NCBI GenBank assembly: GCA_009760855.2 | Contig: WPIO01000132.1 | Coordinates: forward strand, 534,001-598,000 | Source of the DNA: Cristatella mucedo | Taxonomy: Eukaryota; Bryozoa; Phylactolaemata; Cristatellidae | Direction: 5' to 3' | Length of the DNA stretch: 64,000 nt | Part shown: piece after piece, positions 1 through 11,000 of the stretch | Layout: each line of letters begins with the position of its first letter | Numbering within the stretch: position 1 is the stretch's first letter | Notes under the pieces: generated by a model | What the model was told of the DNA's origin: nothing | The model's database searches: none | The model's input: only the letters and a program-made list of their open reading frames with translations | Made by a program: the position numbers and the translations under genes

Positions 1-204
1 AGGGAGTGGCAGGGAGAGAGCGAGAGATGAGGAGCGGACATTCGCGAAGCTCGTACAAGAAGACATGTTGCTTTGGTGAAATGCGCATGCTACGGAGTGA
101 TGGCGCAGAGCGTGCAAAAACTGTGCCCTCTCAATACCAAGCCACGGCTACAAACGTAGCGTAACCGAGCGCGAGACCGGCGAACGACGCAGTCGCTCTT
201 ATAA

Positions 205-290
205 CAGCAATAATGCTAGGTCGCTCATATGAGAACTCCTATGAGAACTTAATGTCCATCTAGGTGCTTTACAACTTGCAGCAAAAGAAT
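205..290 (-). mobile_element. Degenerate LINE tail
   Basis: The plus strand shows gagaacttaatgtccatcta and ggtgctttacaacttgcagc, the reversed LINE 3' hairpin region, preceded by an AT-rich remnant of the (ATT) tail. Only the tail survives. Confidence 0.5.
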
Positions 291-1142
291 TAATAACCGA
301 AGGTTGATGACACGCACAGTATGATGCTGAGACAAGCCGGCAGACTAACCCTGGATTCTAGAGCTTCAGCTCAGCGTACACGCGCTTGCAATTTCAGCGC
401 AACCCAGGAAGCGTACTTCCGGAAACGAGCCTCTTCCGGTGCGTCGTGAAATCATTAGCTGCTGGTTTTCTTATGAATGTCAATACGAATGAAATGAATG
501 AGCCGGCGTGAGTCAACGGGGGTTAAAGCGAACTCGTAAGGTAAGCGAGAGCTCTCAAGGTCACGCCTCCGCGACTGATTCGCGAAAGTTCCTTGACCCG
601 AGGCCTTCACCGCTAGCGAGCCTTCGGACGCTGCCTTTGTCAGCGGAGCCTGAGGTAAATTGCAGAACCCTGCAACCCGGCCCTTTCGACATCTGAGCAC
701 GGCCAAAGTGGATGCACTAGCAGTACTCCTAAATCTGTTGAATTTTGTTTCGTCTAGTTCCAATGGTTAGGCCAAGGAATTTTGTAAGCCACAGCCGGCA
801 GCGACTACAATACCACGCTCCGAGTACTACGAATAAATGTGCATTGCAACCGCCGGCCATTTCCAAAACCAGTAATGCAAAGCTGTAGTCTCGATTACTA
901 TTATGAACAACCTTTTCCGGATGTACTTAGGGAATTTCACGTAATTTTGCGTGTTCTCATCCAGATGGCCTCTAATGGATTGACGCAGCCAGTGGCCCGG
1001 TACTCTCGAAAAAGGCCATTGGTAGGAGAACGGGCATTCGCCACTGCCTGAAATTTATTGAGTAAACTCGAACCACCATTGTCTATAATGTGAAGCCAAA
1101 AATGCACTTCGCGCAGCTTATTTTGGAAATCATTCGCGGGAA

Positions 1143-1178
<36 letters not shown>
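1143..1178. repeat. (ATT)n microsatellite
   Basis: Twelve TTA units directly upstream of a SINE1 copy. (ATT)n is also the tail of the LINEs in this window, so it may be a relic of an insertion site. Confidence 0.9.
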
Positions 1179-1186
1179 GTGTCTCG

Positions 1187-1290
1187 TTGAGTTGGCCCAG
1201 TGGTTAGGGTGCTTGTTTCGCCCAAGGTGTGGCCGAGGTCGTGGGCTCGAGCCCCGTAGCAAATGTGAAGCGCGTCTCGTTCTTAAAACA
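1187..1290 (+). mobile_element. SINE1, tRNA-derived, with LINE-like tail
   Basis: It shows an A-box-like ggcccagtggttagggtgc (1194-1212) and a B-box gggctcgagcccc (1243-1255), the spacing of a tRNA promoter. The body ends caaatgtgaagcgc, the start of the LINE 3' hairpin, and then diverges. Other copies lie at 22.25, 24.93, 29.77, 30.22, 45.40 and 60.94 kb. Confidence 0.75.
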
Positions 1291-1707
1291 CAGCGCTCGG
1301 GTGCTAGAGCGTTGAATAAAGCTAGGTTCTGAAGAGCGATATAGTAAACCAACCAAAATTTAGCGAGATACAATGAAACCTTCAGTATAAAAAGCTGAAA
1401 CCAAGTTGGATTGCTCATTGGTATCTGAAATACCTGTTTTACGGACGCTTCCGGGCTTACTTACTAGGTGAAATTATCAATGTAATAAAGAAATTAGAAA
1501 CGCTATAAACAATTTGCGGTGCTAGAGAACCCGGAATCCGATGCCGCTGCTACCTAATCTGCTTTCATTCGGAAGGATCTCAGGCAGGGGTGAAAGGGTT
1601 TCGGTACAGGGATCAAATGTTAACTGATGCGTATTGCAAATTGGTCCTCATCGGGCAGGTTGAGTGGTCCTGCTAGCGCTCGCACGCACCGGGATATCAC
1701 CCCGGGA

Positions 1708-1852
1708 TCTTTGCCCAGGAGGTAAGGTGCTCGCTCTTCGACATCCGGGTCCCGGGTTAGAGTCCTGCAACCGCCGATCTCTTATTGTCCATGCAAGCGG
1801 AGGTGATAGCCGTTAATGCTCATCTGCCGCTATACAAGCGAGGCTGATAAAT
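1708..1852 (+). mobile_element. SINE2, tRNA-derived
   Basis: It shows an A-box-like tgcccaggaggtaaggtgct, a B-box-like gggttagagtcctgc, then the core tccatgcaagcggaggtgat, agccgttaatgctc and gctatacaagcg. The order is that of the reference copy at 21795-21966. Confidence 0.65.
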
Positions 1853-3299
1853 AAGTCTTTGTATTTATTTATTTTTTGTCTTACCCGATGCAGCCTGCAA
1901 CCCTCTGCCAATTCACGTAGTCGAAGCGTCACCACTGAGTCTTTGCTTGGATTCGTCTTCTTAGTGGTTGCTAGCTTTAATTTTGTTGTAACGATTATCA
2001 CCAGTACTGTAGACCGAGCACATGTTGCAGCTTGGGCAGTCGGGCTCTCCGCGATTCGGCGAAACCAGCGTTCGCCCTTTTTTGAGGCTCAGCTCTGGCT
2101 CTAGCCCAGCAGAAGGTCACCTACTGAGCCGATTGATCCTGTTCGCAAGAGCTGATTGAGGGAGGATCGGCGTGACAAGCCGAGTCGCGTCACAGTGCTC
2201 GCGTGACTCGGCGGCGCTACCGCCAACGAGCTTGGGATTGTCTTTAGATGGGCAAGAGCGTACAGCTCGCAGCTGCCGGGCTTCCAAGTTGGAGCCAACC
2301 GATCGGGCGCACTTCAGGGATGGCAAGGGTTTCAAGAGATTCCGACCTCTCGTCAGCTGCTCGGGCGAGTCGGTTCTGGGGCCGGTATTCGGGCGACTGC
2401 CGTCACGGGAATAAACGGACGAGCGTGGGCGTTGCCTCTGACAGAATCATTAGGGAGCCGTTAATCAGAAAAATGTATTTAAGTAGGTCAAACAGGGGAG
2501 CGTGCTGAAAAAAAGGATGGAGGCAGGAGCGACGGCATCAACGGCACATTTTCAAGCAATTCGTATTGCATAGGAAAAGCTGCTGCGGTGCCAGCAATGC
2601 ACTCAATGAGGTCTCAACTGTCAACCTCGCTCTTGCCATAGAAAGACATGCCACTTCCGAAGCCATGCGCCTGTTCCAAACTTTAATCAAGTTAACTTAA
2701 TACTCTCCAATCGGCGAACAAATAAATAAAACAAAAACAATAAATATGCCCTTGAGTAAGTACATTATACATCTTGGAAAATAATGCAAATATAGGTAGG
2801 GCCAACAAAGTGTCTACGCGATCTTACGAATCTATAAAGCTTTTCGAACAAACCCAGCATGCAGTTTCAAGCGACAAACAGTGCCACTTTTGCCACTGCT
2901 CGCCCAGGATGCAGCGAGGTGGCCTTCTCCGTGCCGGCGGCGAAGAGTCTCGGACACACGGTGCTCGACAACCAGCGATCAAGGCAGCCTCGATTGATTG
3001 CTTGCTCGAGCGACCGACAGAGAACTGGCCGACCGAGAGAGAGGCTCGTCGGCTTGCAGCACGCTTGCAGGCTCGTCGTGTCGTCGGGCTATCATCCCAT
3101 GATGCTTGCTGCCTCCTCTGCTCGTGAGGCCAGCCACTGGCTAGCAGGCGAGCAGTCTGGCTCTCTAGCAGTCTCTTCTGTCAAAAGCAGTGTGCACCAA
3201 CAGGGGAGAAAAGCACGAATAGCTCTACCCAGTGGCTGCAGAGCCGCACAGGTCCGAAGACGATAGAGACCGTGGCCGGGCAGCAGGACCGGAAGCAGG

Positions 3300-3734
3300 C
3301 CGAAGGCCCGGCCGTTCTTTGGCAGCAGTAAACAGCCAGCGCGACGGACGGCAGCGGCATCAGTTCGCAACGCACAGCAGCAGCACCAAGGGGGACTAAT
3401 TTAGCCTCCCATCTCTGAGCTTGTGCCGCTCGCGCGTGCTGAGCGGCCCAGCAAAGCGGCTGCTGGCACCACTCGTTGCTGCAGTCTGCCGTCAGCCAAG
3501 AACGTCAGGCGTCGGTCGTCATTTCGCCGGGCCGCGACGTCATCGCGCCGGCTGGGTCTGGTCGCAGACACGCGTCGGTTTGAGCATTTCGGCCGGTGAG
3601 CCCAGGCACGCCTCTAGAGCCGAACTACGACTGTCGGCGACGAGACGAAGGCGGCCGCAGCAGTAGTAGCAGGTAGCAGTAGAAAGTATTGCAACGCTCG
3701 GTGTGCACCAGCTCGAGATTGTCACAGGAGCGGG

Positions 3735-3802
<68 letters not shown>

Positions 3803-4010
3803 CACGCAGGCAAGCAGGCACGCAAACGGGTGCCGACACGACGACACTTGCCGAAGGGTTCACCGACCGAATAGGCACAGGGGAAGACAACCTTCATTCT
3901 CACTCTTTCTTTCTCGCACCACAGGGGCATCATCAGTGGGCGCTCGGCAAAGCCTCCGTCCGGATGGTACGCGGCGGCACGAACGCACCATCCTTGCTGA
4001 GCAAGCTAGC
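3300..4010 (-). other. Presumed basonuclin 3' untranslated region
   Basis: This is the sequence directly downstream of the TAA at 4011. It contains a long (TGCC)n tract on the transcribed strand beginning about 200 nt after the stop. I see no convincing AATAAA on the minus strand in this stretch. The nearest obvious one is the cluster near 1862-1876, more than 2 kb away, so the 3' end is not determined. Confidence 0.35.
3733..3820. repeat. (GGCA)n tetranucleotide microsatellite
   Basis: About 18 uninterrupted GGCA units are followed by degenerate units (cacg, caag). The tract lies in the presumed basonuclin 3' untranslated region, so the transcript would carry (TGCC)n. Confidence 0.95.
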
Positions 4011-7000
4011 TTACACAGCGACTGGCTGCTGCACAACAGCGCCCTCTGTCGAGGCAGCAGTGGTGCTGTGGCTGCTGCTGCTGCCGGCTGCTGCTATCGG
4101 CATGCACTTTTCCCCTTGACTAGGGTGGCGTCCTGGACCGCTGCTCGTCTCCATCTCGGCGGGACCCGTCAGCGCGGAGCAGCACGCTGTTGCGCTGGCA
4201 GTCGGCGGCTCCGACGGTCCACCGCTCTGTTCGCTGCTGTTGCCACCTTTGAGAGTCATAGCCGTTGAGGCCGTTGACCCGTTGACTTTTCGCTCGTCGC
4301 GTGAGCCGGCTGACGGGCCGACATCGGCACCTCCTCCGTCCTCGCCACCAACGTCAAGGAAAGAGCCACAGGCCGCGGCGGCGCGGGCCCTGGCGGCGCC
4401 GTCGGGCCTGAGATGCGGCGGCGCTGCGGAGGCGGCAGAAGCGCCTCGCACGTCCGCGAGATGCTCGGCCGAGAGCGCTGCGCCCGGAGAGCCGTGCTCC
4501 GACGACTTCCGGTGCAAGCTCGAGCCACCGACGAGCCTTCCAACCCTCGACGGGAGCGCCCCCGCCGTCGCAGAGCGGCCGTTCGCCAGGCACGGCTGCG
4601 CCATCGACTTGAGGTGCACGTTCTGATAGTGAACCCTCATGTAGAACTGATTTTGAAATAGCTTCGAGCACGCCGGGCACTGGCAGGCACTATGCGGCAG
4701 TGGCGGCGTCGGGTCGACGGCCGAAGCGTCGCCGGCGCCCACCGATGCCAGCTCCTTTGCTGAGTCCGCCGAGCAGTCTGAGTCAGAGTCGGAGCAGCGC
4801 TGCCCCCTGCCTCCGTCGCCGCACTCTCCGGGCTCGCGAGCGCCGTCGGCGATGGCAGCCGCCATCGAGTGCAACTTGGATGGCCAGTAGGCGGCTGCTG
4901 CTGCGGCTGCAGCAGCAGCCGCCGGGTCGCCGCCCCGTGGCAGGAAGGAGGAGAACAGGGCCTGCAGCGCCGACTGCTGCTGCTGCTGCTGCTGCTGCTT
5001 GGTGTCGAAGTCGATGAGGTGAAATCGCGGCGGCAGTGGCACGCCCAGTGCACCTCTATCCAGGCGCTCGCCGGCCTTTGTCGCCGCCATGTCGCTGCAG
5101 CCCTGCCGTGGCTGCAGCCTTGGCTCGCACGTTTCGACGTCGCTCGGTGGCGTTTCCGTCGGTTCGGGCTTCACGATGCGGGCTCGATCTTGATGGCGGC
5201 CGGCGAAAGACGAGCAGGAGTCGGTCGATGGCGAATCGAGCTCGTCGCCGCCGCCGCCCGACGATGCCGGCGCAGTGCCGCAGTGGCGCTCGCGACGCCC
5301 GTTTGACCTCTCGTCGGTCTCGCTGTGGAACGCTTCGGCCGAGACGGCGGAGGTCACGCGCGTCGGCATCAGGCACTTGCGCTTGTTGCTTCGCAGCAGC
5401 TGCTGCTGTGGAGGCGGCGGGGTCGCAGCAGCACGAACGATCGCCTGCCGACGAGCCGAACGCGGCGACCTGCCGGCAGCGGAGGGCTCCCCGTCGTCGT
5501 CGTCACCGTGGCAGCGGCGGCGGTCGTACTCGTCCGCGTCGTCAACACCGGCGTCATCGTCACCGTCGTCCGGAGGCAGGCGGCCGCTGCCATCGAGGGC
5601 GCCGCCGGCCAGGGCGGCGGCGTGCAGCTGGCCGTCGGCGCTGCTGCCCTGCGTGCTGTCGCCGGCGGCATAGTAAGCACCGCCTTCGTCTTCGTCGTCA
5701 TCGATGCCGTCGTCGTCGTCGTCTTCAGCCGGTGCCGTCATATCCATGATGTCGTCGTCGTCCAGGCCACGTCTGCCGCTGCCACCGCCTCCTCCGAAGC
5801 TGTCCTCGTCGTCGCTGTTGGGCGCCGACGGTGTCTGCGACAGGTTGCCGCTGCTTCCGCCGCCGAGAGCGCGGTGTAGGTGATGGTGGCCACTCGACAG
5901 CGAGCCACCGCCGCCTTCGAGCAGGCGCTCGCGCGGTCTCCTCGGCGTCTGCGGCGTGTGCAGCTTGGGGTTCGGGTTGGCGCTGTGCCGGTTGCGGCTT
6001 CGCCGCGAGCTGAACATCATCGTGCATCCGGGTATCGTGCAGCGGTGCATCTCCTTCAGGTGAACGGCGCTGTAGTGGATCTTGAGCGCGCCCTTGTCGC
6101 AGAACGTCTTGTTGCAGGCCGTGCACAGCACGCGCTTCTTGCCGCTGGCGCCCACGAACACGGCGCTGCCGAATGAGGCTCCGTACGGCCAGCCGCCGCC
6201 CACCGACATCGCCCTCGTTGCCAGTGGCGGTGGCGGCGCTGCAGCCCCGGGTGATGCCAGCGGCTGGTGGTGGTGCTGCCTGTGCCGCGAGCCGCTGCCG
6301 CCCATGGAGCCCGACATCGAGCTGCCGTGCGGCTTCGGTGAGGCCGCCGCGCAGGCTCCTCCGACGTGACGTGACGAGAAGGGTGGGGCATCTTTGCTCA
6401 GGTTTATGGCGCCCTCTTCCATGTAGGAGGAGGTAAAGTCGGGCCGCACGGCGACTGCCGAAGGTGGAAGCCCATAGGTGTCGACCTTGAGGCCGGCTGG
6501 GACGACGCCTTGAGCAGACAGGGCGAACGTACCGGCGGCGGCAGCAACGGATCCAATGGCCGCAGCAGCGGCAGCAGCAGAAGAAGCCAGCGAAGAGCCA
6601 GGGCTGCTATGACTGGAGGCAGGAGGCGACCGGGCAGCGCTTGATTCGGGTGACTTCGCTCTCAGGTCAAACGGTTCGGCCGCGCGCACACGGCCACCGG
6701 CGGCGGCAGGCAGCGTGATGATGCTTCCACCGCCGCCTGCCTTTGGGCTCGACGCACTCTCTGCTGCAGCAGCAGCGGCGGCGGCCGTGCACGATTCCTG
6801 CTTGAGGCCGAGGAGTATGGGTGCGGCGGCGGCAGCGTGAGCAATGCCAGCGGAGGGCGGAAAGGCAGCTGCAGCAGCCGCTGCAGCGGCCGCAGCGTGG
6901 AGACTGGCCAGGTGCGATGGAGCAAAGCCGGGCAGACCGGCAAACAGCTGTGACGTAATGGGCTGTTGGCTCTCGAACGCTCGGCGGACGGTTAGATTGT

Positions 7001-7082
7001 AGCTCTGCATGATGGCGAGGTTGTTTCGCTCGATGAACTTCTTAATGTCAGACTCTGTTCTAGGTGGCAACCGTGCGCATTC
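4011..7082 (-). CDS. bnc: Basonuclin coding exon 5 (last): zinc fingers and low-complexity regions
   Basis: The minus strand reads ...cttcgttgcag at 7083 and then GAA TGC GCA, a pyrimidine-rich acceptor in phase 0. Homology restarts directly with [16 protein letters not shown], matching the SDIR-FIE segment that follows the same intron in vertebrate basonuclins. The frame stays open for 1023 residues to TAA at 4013-4011. Contents in protein order: Ala tracts, an INLSKD short motif, finger 1 (C-x2-C-x12-H-x4-H), finger 2 (C-x4-C-x12-H-x8-H), a Gly-rich stretch, a strongly acidic Asp stretch, [12 protein letters not shown] (fits a sumoylation consensus), a Gln tract, an Ala tract, finger 3 ([20 protein letters not shown]), then a Ser/Ala/Gly-rich tail. 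An ATG at 7139 extends the open frame 19 codons into the intron; those residues have no family match and should not be used. Confidence 0.93.
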   Translation of the reverse strand, partial: ECARLPPRTESDIKKFIERNNLAIMQSYNLTVRRAFESQQPITSQLFAGLPGFAPSHLASLHAAAAAAAAAAAFPPSAGIAHAAAAAPILLGLKQESCTAAAAAAAAESASSPKAGGGGSIITLPAAAGGRVRAAEPFDLRAKSPESSAARSPPASSHSSPGSSLASSAAAAAAAIGSVAAAAGTFALSAQGVVPAGLKVDTYGLPPSAVAVRPDFTSSYMEEGAINLSKDAPPFSSRHVGGACAAASPKPHGSSMSGSMGGSGSRHRQHHHQPLASPGAAAPPPPLATRAMSVGGGWPYGASFGSAVFVGASGKKRVLCTACNKTFCDKGALKIHYSAVHLKEMHRCTIPGCTMMFSSRRSRNRHSANPNPKLHTPQTPRRPRERLLEGGGGSLSSGHHHLHRALGGGSSGNLSQTPSAPNSDDEDSFGGGGGSGRRGLDDDDIMDMTAPAEDDDDDGIDDDEDEGGAYYAAGDSTQGSSADGQLHAAALAGGALDGSGRLPPDDGDDDAGVDDADEYDRRRCHGDDDDGEPSAAGRSPRSARRQAIVRAAATPPPPQQQLLRSNKRKCLMPTRVTSAVSAEAFHSETDERSNGRRERHCGTAPASSGGGGDELDSPSTDSCSSFAGRHQDRARIVKPEPTETPPSDVETCEPRLQPRQGCSDMAATKAGERLDRGALGVPLPPRFHLIDFDTKQQQQQQQQSALQALFSSFLPRGGDPAAAAAAAAAAAYWPSKLHSMAAAIADGAREPGECGDGGRGQRCSDSDSDCSADSAKELASVGAGDASAVDPTPPLPHSACQCPACSKLFQNQFYMRVHYQNVHLKSMAQPCLANGRSATAGALPSRVGRLVGGSSLHRKSSEHGSPGAALSAEHLADVRGASAASAAPPHLRPDGAARARAAAACGSFLDVGGEDGGGADVGPSAGSRDERKVNGSTASTAMTLKGGNSSEQSGGPSEPPTASATACCSALTGPAEMETSSGPGRHPSQGEKCMPIAAAGSSSSHSTTAASTEGAVVQQPVAV

Positions 7083-8003
7083 CTGCAACGAAGAAGCTTT
7101 GCCTTTTATATGCAACCAATGACAGCACTGGTTCGCCAAAGAGCACCGCTGGCATCTTTAACCGCGCACGGCGCGATGTCTAATCCCGCCAAGACTTGGT
7201 GGGTGCAATGCCAGAGAGCGTTCTAGAGCATGCTCAGAGCCTAAGAAGCTTTCGGAGCGCAGGCGGTGGTCGGTAACCCTCATCTCAGGCGACCAAGAGA
7301 AAGTGAGAAGCATGATAATAACAATAATAATGCACTTGATAAAGCGCCCTCAGAGAACTCAATCTCTCTCTAGGCGCTTTACATTTGCTGCTAAGGGAAA
7401 TGCAATTGAATGGTGAGTAATATCATGCTTGATAAACAACATGAATAACATGACATGCACAGGGTCAGCATGCAAGTGTGGTTAGTGGCAGCATGCACAG
7501 TGTCAGCAGGCATAAGCACGTGAAGGACGATTCACTAGGACCCACTAGATGCTGTCATAAATAGGTGCGTTTTAGAGCCCTCAGAGAACTTAATCTCTTT
7601 CTAGGCACTTTACACGAGCTGTAAAAGGAAGCATGGGCAATGCTTAGTGGTAACATGCACAATGTCAACAAGCGTAACGACGAGTGAGGGTTGGAAAGGA
7701 CGTGCCCGAGTAGGCAGCAAGAGAGGACATGTCGAAGCGAGAGAGTTGCAATTGTGGAACCGAACCAGGTCCAGCTCAGGCAGCGCGCCAAGAGCCAAGA
7801 AATAGCCTCTGGACTCCGGCGAAAAAGCACTAGACTGGACGGCTGGTTCGTGAAGCCAGATAAAGGCTGGCTGATACAGCAGCCTCGACAACTTGCACTG
7901 CCGGCCGAGCCAATCTGGTTCACAGCAAGGCAAGCCCCCTATCGGGCAGACTGAGAAAAAGAGAGAGTGAGAGAAACAGAGAGAGAGAGAGAGAGACAGA
8001 GAG

Positions 8004-8094
<91 letters not shown>

Positions 8095-11000
8095 CAGGCA
8101 GGCAGGCAGGCAGGCAGACAGACAGAGAGACAGACAGAGAGACAGACAGAGAGACAGACATACGCGAGAGCTTTGCATTACTGTCACTGATGCTGGCACT
8201 CCAGCCCTACTACCTCTTGCAGTCCAGGCAGTGCAGCTTCGGAGGTGAGGCTCTCACTCTACATTAGCAGCTCTTAATCACTCGGGCGATCGCTGGCTCC
8301 GTGAGTTTCATGTTGGCGAGCGATTCCTAATTAGTAGTAGCCTGCAGAAAAGTTTCATTTATCATCTGCACCTCCCGGACGCTTCTCCCTGCTGAGTAGT
8401 CAAAAGCTAAGCTGCACTAGCCAAGCTTCAGTACTAGGAGAGTGTACCGTACCACGGGCTCAGAGCTCAGAGCCCAGAGCCCACGGCTCCATTTCCCGAG
8501 TGGTCAGCTTGATGTGCTTGGCTTGCTAATTGAATCAGTCGAGACTTATGGACAGATTGTGGACAGCCCTTTGATCACCCGGGAGAGCAGGTTCTAACCA
8601 AGGACCGCGAGTCATACGCGGTAGCCTCATTGTGGTTTCGCCTCTTTTTCATGGTTGGAAACCTATACTGCATAAGGCCACCGGTGTTGTTTGTGCTTGA
8701 TTCGATTACCATGCCTGCCCAAACTAACCACTGTCTACTCTGCCCAACCGGTCGTCACCGACCGACCGCCGGCCTCGTGCTCACCTCCTCCTACTCCTGC
8801 TCAATTAGGGACCTCGAGGGCAGACTCGGCCCGTCACGGTGGCCAGCAGGTGTCGTCAGGCTCAGGTCGAGCCTTTGTGTCCTCTCTCCCTCCCTCCTCG
8901 AGAATAACACTTGCCTGCCACCGCAGCCACTGCTGGTCGTCAGTGGGCTAGATCAGATCCACTCGGACTGACCGACAAAGCATAGAGAGCGTCTAAAGAG
9001 CTCTACGACTGCTGCTGTCTGCAGCCTCGTTGAGCAGCTTCCGGACTACGTTTTTATTCGAACGCGCCACATTCGCCAATAGGGCCGCGGCAGTCGCGCT
9101 AGCTCGCATACATGCTGGCGAGCGACTCCATCTTCGCGACCTCGGAACTGTAGAAAAGAAGAGGAGGCACGTCCTTCACCGCTGCCACCAACCTGGTTGG
9201 AGCGGGTCTCCTGCAGGACGATCTCCTGAGCGAGGGTCCTCGTCTCGGCGAAGCGCAGGAACTGCTGCACGACTATGTACTCCTCGTCCTTGTTGATCAC
9301 GGTCCACTTGTCCAGCATTCTGCCGGCCGAGTCCTGCCACGAGACGAGATGCAGGGTGCGAAAATGAAAGACGTTCGCCGGCGGCCGTCTCGCAATGGCC
9401 AACGGTTAAAAAAATGTTACCGGGCTGACTGGCTGGCTAGGCTCACACCAGCTTGCAGCGGAATTTGCCAGCTCATGCACACATCTCGGCAGGTGGCCAC
9501 AGCACGCGAAATGTGGCTGCAGAAGCGCAAGCAACTACTTGCATCCGTGAGAGAGAGAAGCATGAGAGACAGCGTTTTGTTTTTTGCCAGCAGATTGCCT
9601 GTTCCCTACACCCACACACCCGCGCACGCACGCGCGCGCGCACACACACATACACACACACACAGACACACACGCAAGCTTGCACGCACACACACCACCT
9701 ACCTGCCTCCTACCGAAGCAGCAGGGCAGTAGCGATTCTATCGTCTTTGAATTTCCTGAGCCAGGGTTCATGTCAATAGCGGCCCAGAGCGGTGGATGCC
9801 GGGAGGGACAGCGAGCAAGCGAGTGAATGCCGCGGGCTCAGAGATCGAGCAGCTCGAGGAGGAAGTTCGTTATCTACACAATGCGCTGCAGTTGCAGCCA
9901 GACGAATAATGAATGCCATTGCTCCGAAGGCAGCAAGCAGCAGCAGCAGGCGAAGGGCACGTGCGCATAATTCATAACGACAATGGCAACCGGTAGTAGG
10001 TGGGCTACCCGAAGAGCAGGCATTCCGGTAGGATCTCTGTACCGACCCCCCCCCCCCCCCCCCCCCCCCGATGAGAAAAAGAGCCGGGGAAGAGAGTGGC
10101 AGTCTTCCATCTGCCTGCACTCTTGTCTGCTCACTGTCTTGCTCACCACGAGAATGTAGCCGCGGGCGTAGTCCTCGTGCGACCAGCCGAAGCCGTGCAG
10201 CACCTGCAGCACCTCGTCGTGCGGCAGGATGCTAAATAGTCGGTCAAGCAGGATCTTGAGTCGTATCGGCACGGCCTGCGAGCCGTACAGCATGAGGCTG
10301 GCCACGTCGAACGCGACGTTGGCGCTCACCGGCTCCACCTGTGGGCCGAAGTTGTACGGACCGCTCGCAGCCAGCTTGTCGAGAGCTGCAACGTCCAAAG
10401 AGTGCCAAGACGGTTGACGAGCCAGCCGGCGGCTGCGCCGGCCACCGCTCGGTGATGAGTGCGCAGAGGTCGGTGGCCGACCGCAGAGATCGTCGCTGGG
10501 ATGCAAGCGCGAGTCAGTGCACAGTGGTGGTGGAGGCCGGAGAAGGGTGCGTGTGGCGGTGCAGGGAGGGCTGCCGGCAGAGTCCGGACGGAGTATAGAA
10601 ATCCCTCAACTGCCGACCGAGAACGCAGCTACCGGCAGAGCAGCGACAATACTCGACGTGCGGACAAGCGGCTGCTGCTGCAGAAATGTGGCTGGGCAGC
10701 AGTCTGGCCTAGTCTTCTGTCTCGAGTGTGCAGCAGTATGCCATCGGGCCAGACCGCATCATCACGGGACCATTACCATTACCATTTCCACCTACATTAT
10801 CCGGGTACAGAGAGCTGACACGGAAGCCAGCGGGTTGAGTGATGGCACATCAGCAGGAGAAATGCCACGGCACTCACGGCCAACTGCCTGGCCTTGGGCG
10901 GCCAGCCAGCCCTTTACGCAGGCACTGCACGCGACAGGTGAAACCTCGACCCGGTACCACGGTAGAGAGCAAAGCTCTCGGTCTGACACGAAGCGAGCCG

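Larger units (their letters stand above)
1..3299. other. Downstream flank of basonuclin; repeats, no gene supported
   Basis: Apart from the SINE and LINE fragments listed separately, this stretch shows only short open frames in all directions, with no recognisable protein content. Confidence 0.5.
7083..9192 (-). other. bnc: Basonuclin intron 4
   Basis: This 2.1-kb intron starts gttggt and ends ttgcag on the minus strand. It contains two LINE 3' tails (7313-7676) and a long (GA)n tract with a (GGCA)n/(GACA)n edge. The remainder holds no open frame with recognisable content. Confidence 0.8.
9334..10146 (-). other. bnc: Basonuclin intron 3
   Basis: This 813-nt intron starts gtgagc and ends gtggcag. 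It contains a (CA)n tract and a poly-C run. Nothing else is recognised. Confidence 0.85.

Noticed and set aside
1190-1290. Possible functional tRNA gene
   Set aside because: A- and B-boxes are present but no cloverleaf closes, and many similar copies end in the LINE tail, so it is a SINE.
3540-3933. Frames of repeated CLPA and GRQA residues
   Set aside because: They are translations of the (GGCA)n microsatellite.
5036-5749. Long Arg-rich open frame opposite the basonuclin exon (237 codons)
   Set aside because: It is an antisense shadow of GC-rich low-complexity coding sequence, with composition set by the other strand.
7083-7139. ATG-initiated extension of the large minus-strand frame ([14 protein letters not shown]...)
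   Set aside because: It lies upstream of a good acceptor and has no family match; exon 4 joins at 7082 instead.
7939-8248. SLSLSL / ERERER frames over (GA)n
   Set aside because: They are translations of a dinucleotide repeat; the same applies at 15.4, 43.2, 46.8, 50.8 and 55.0 kb.
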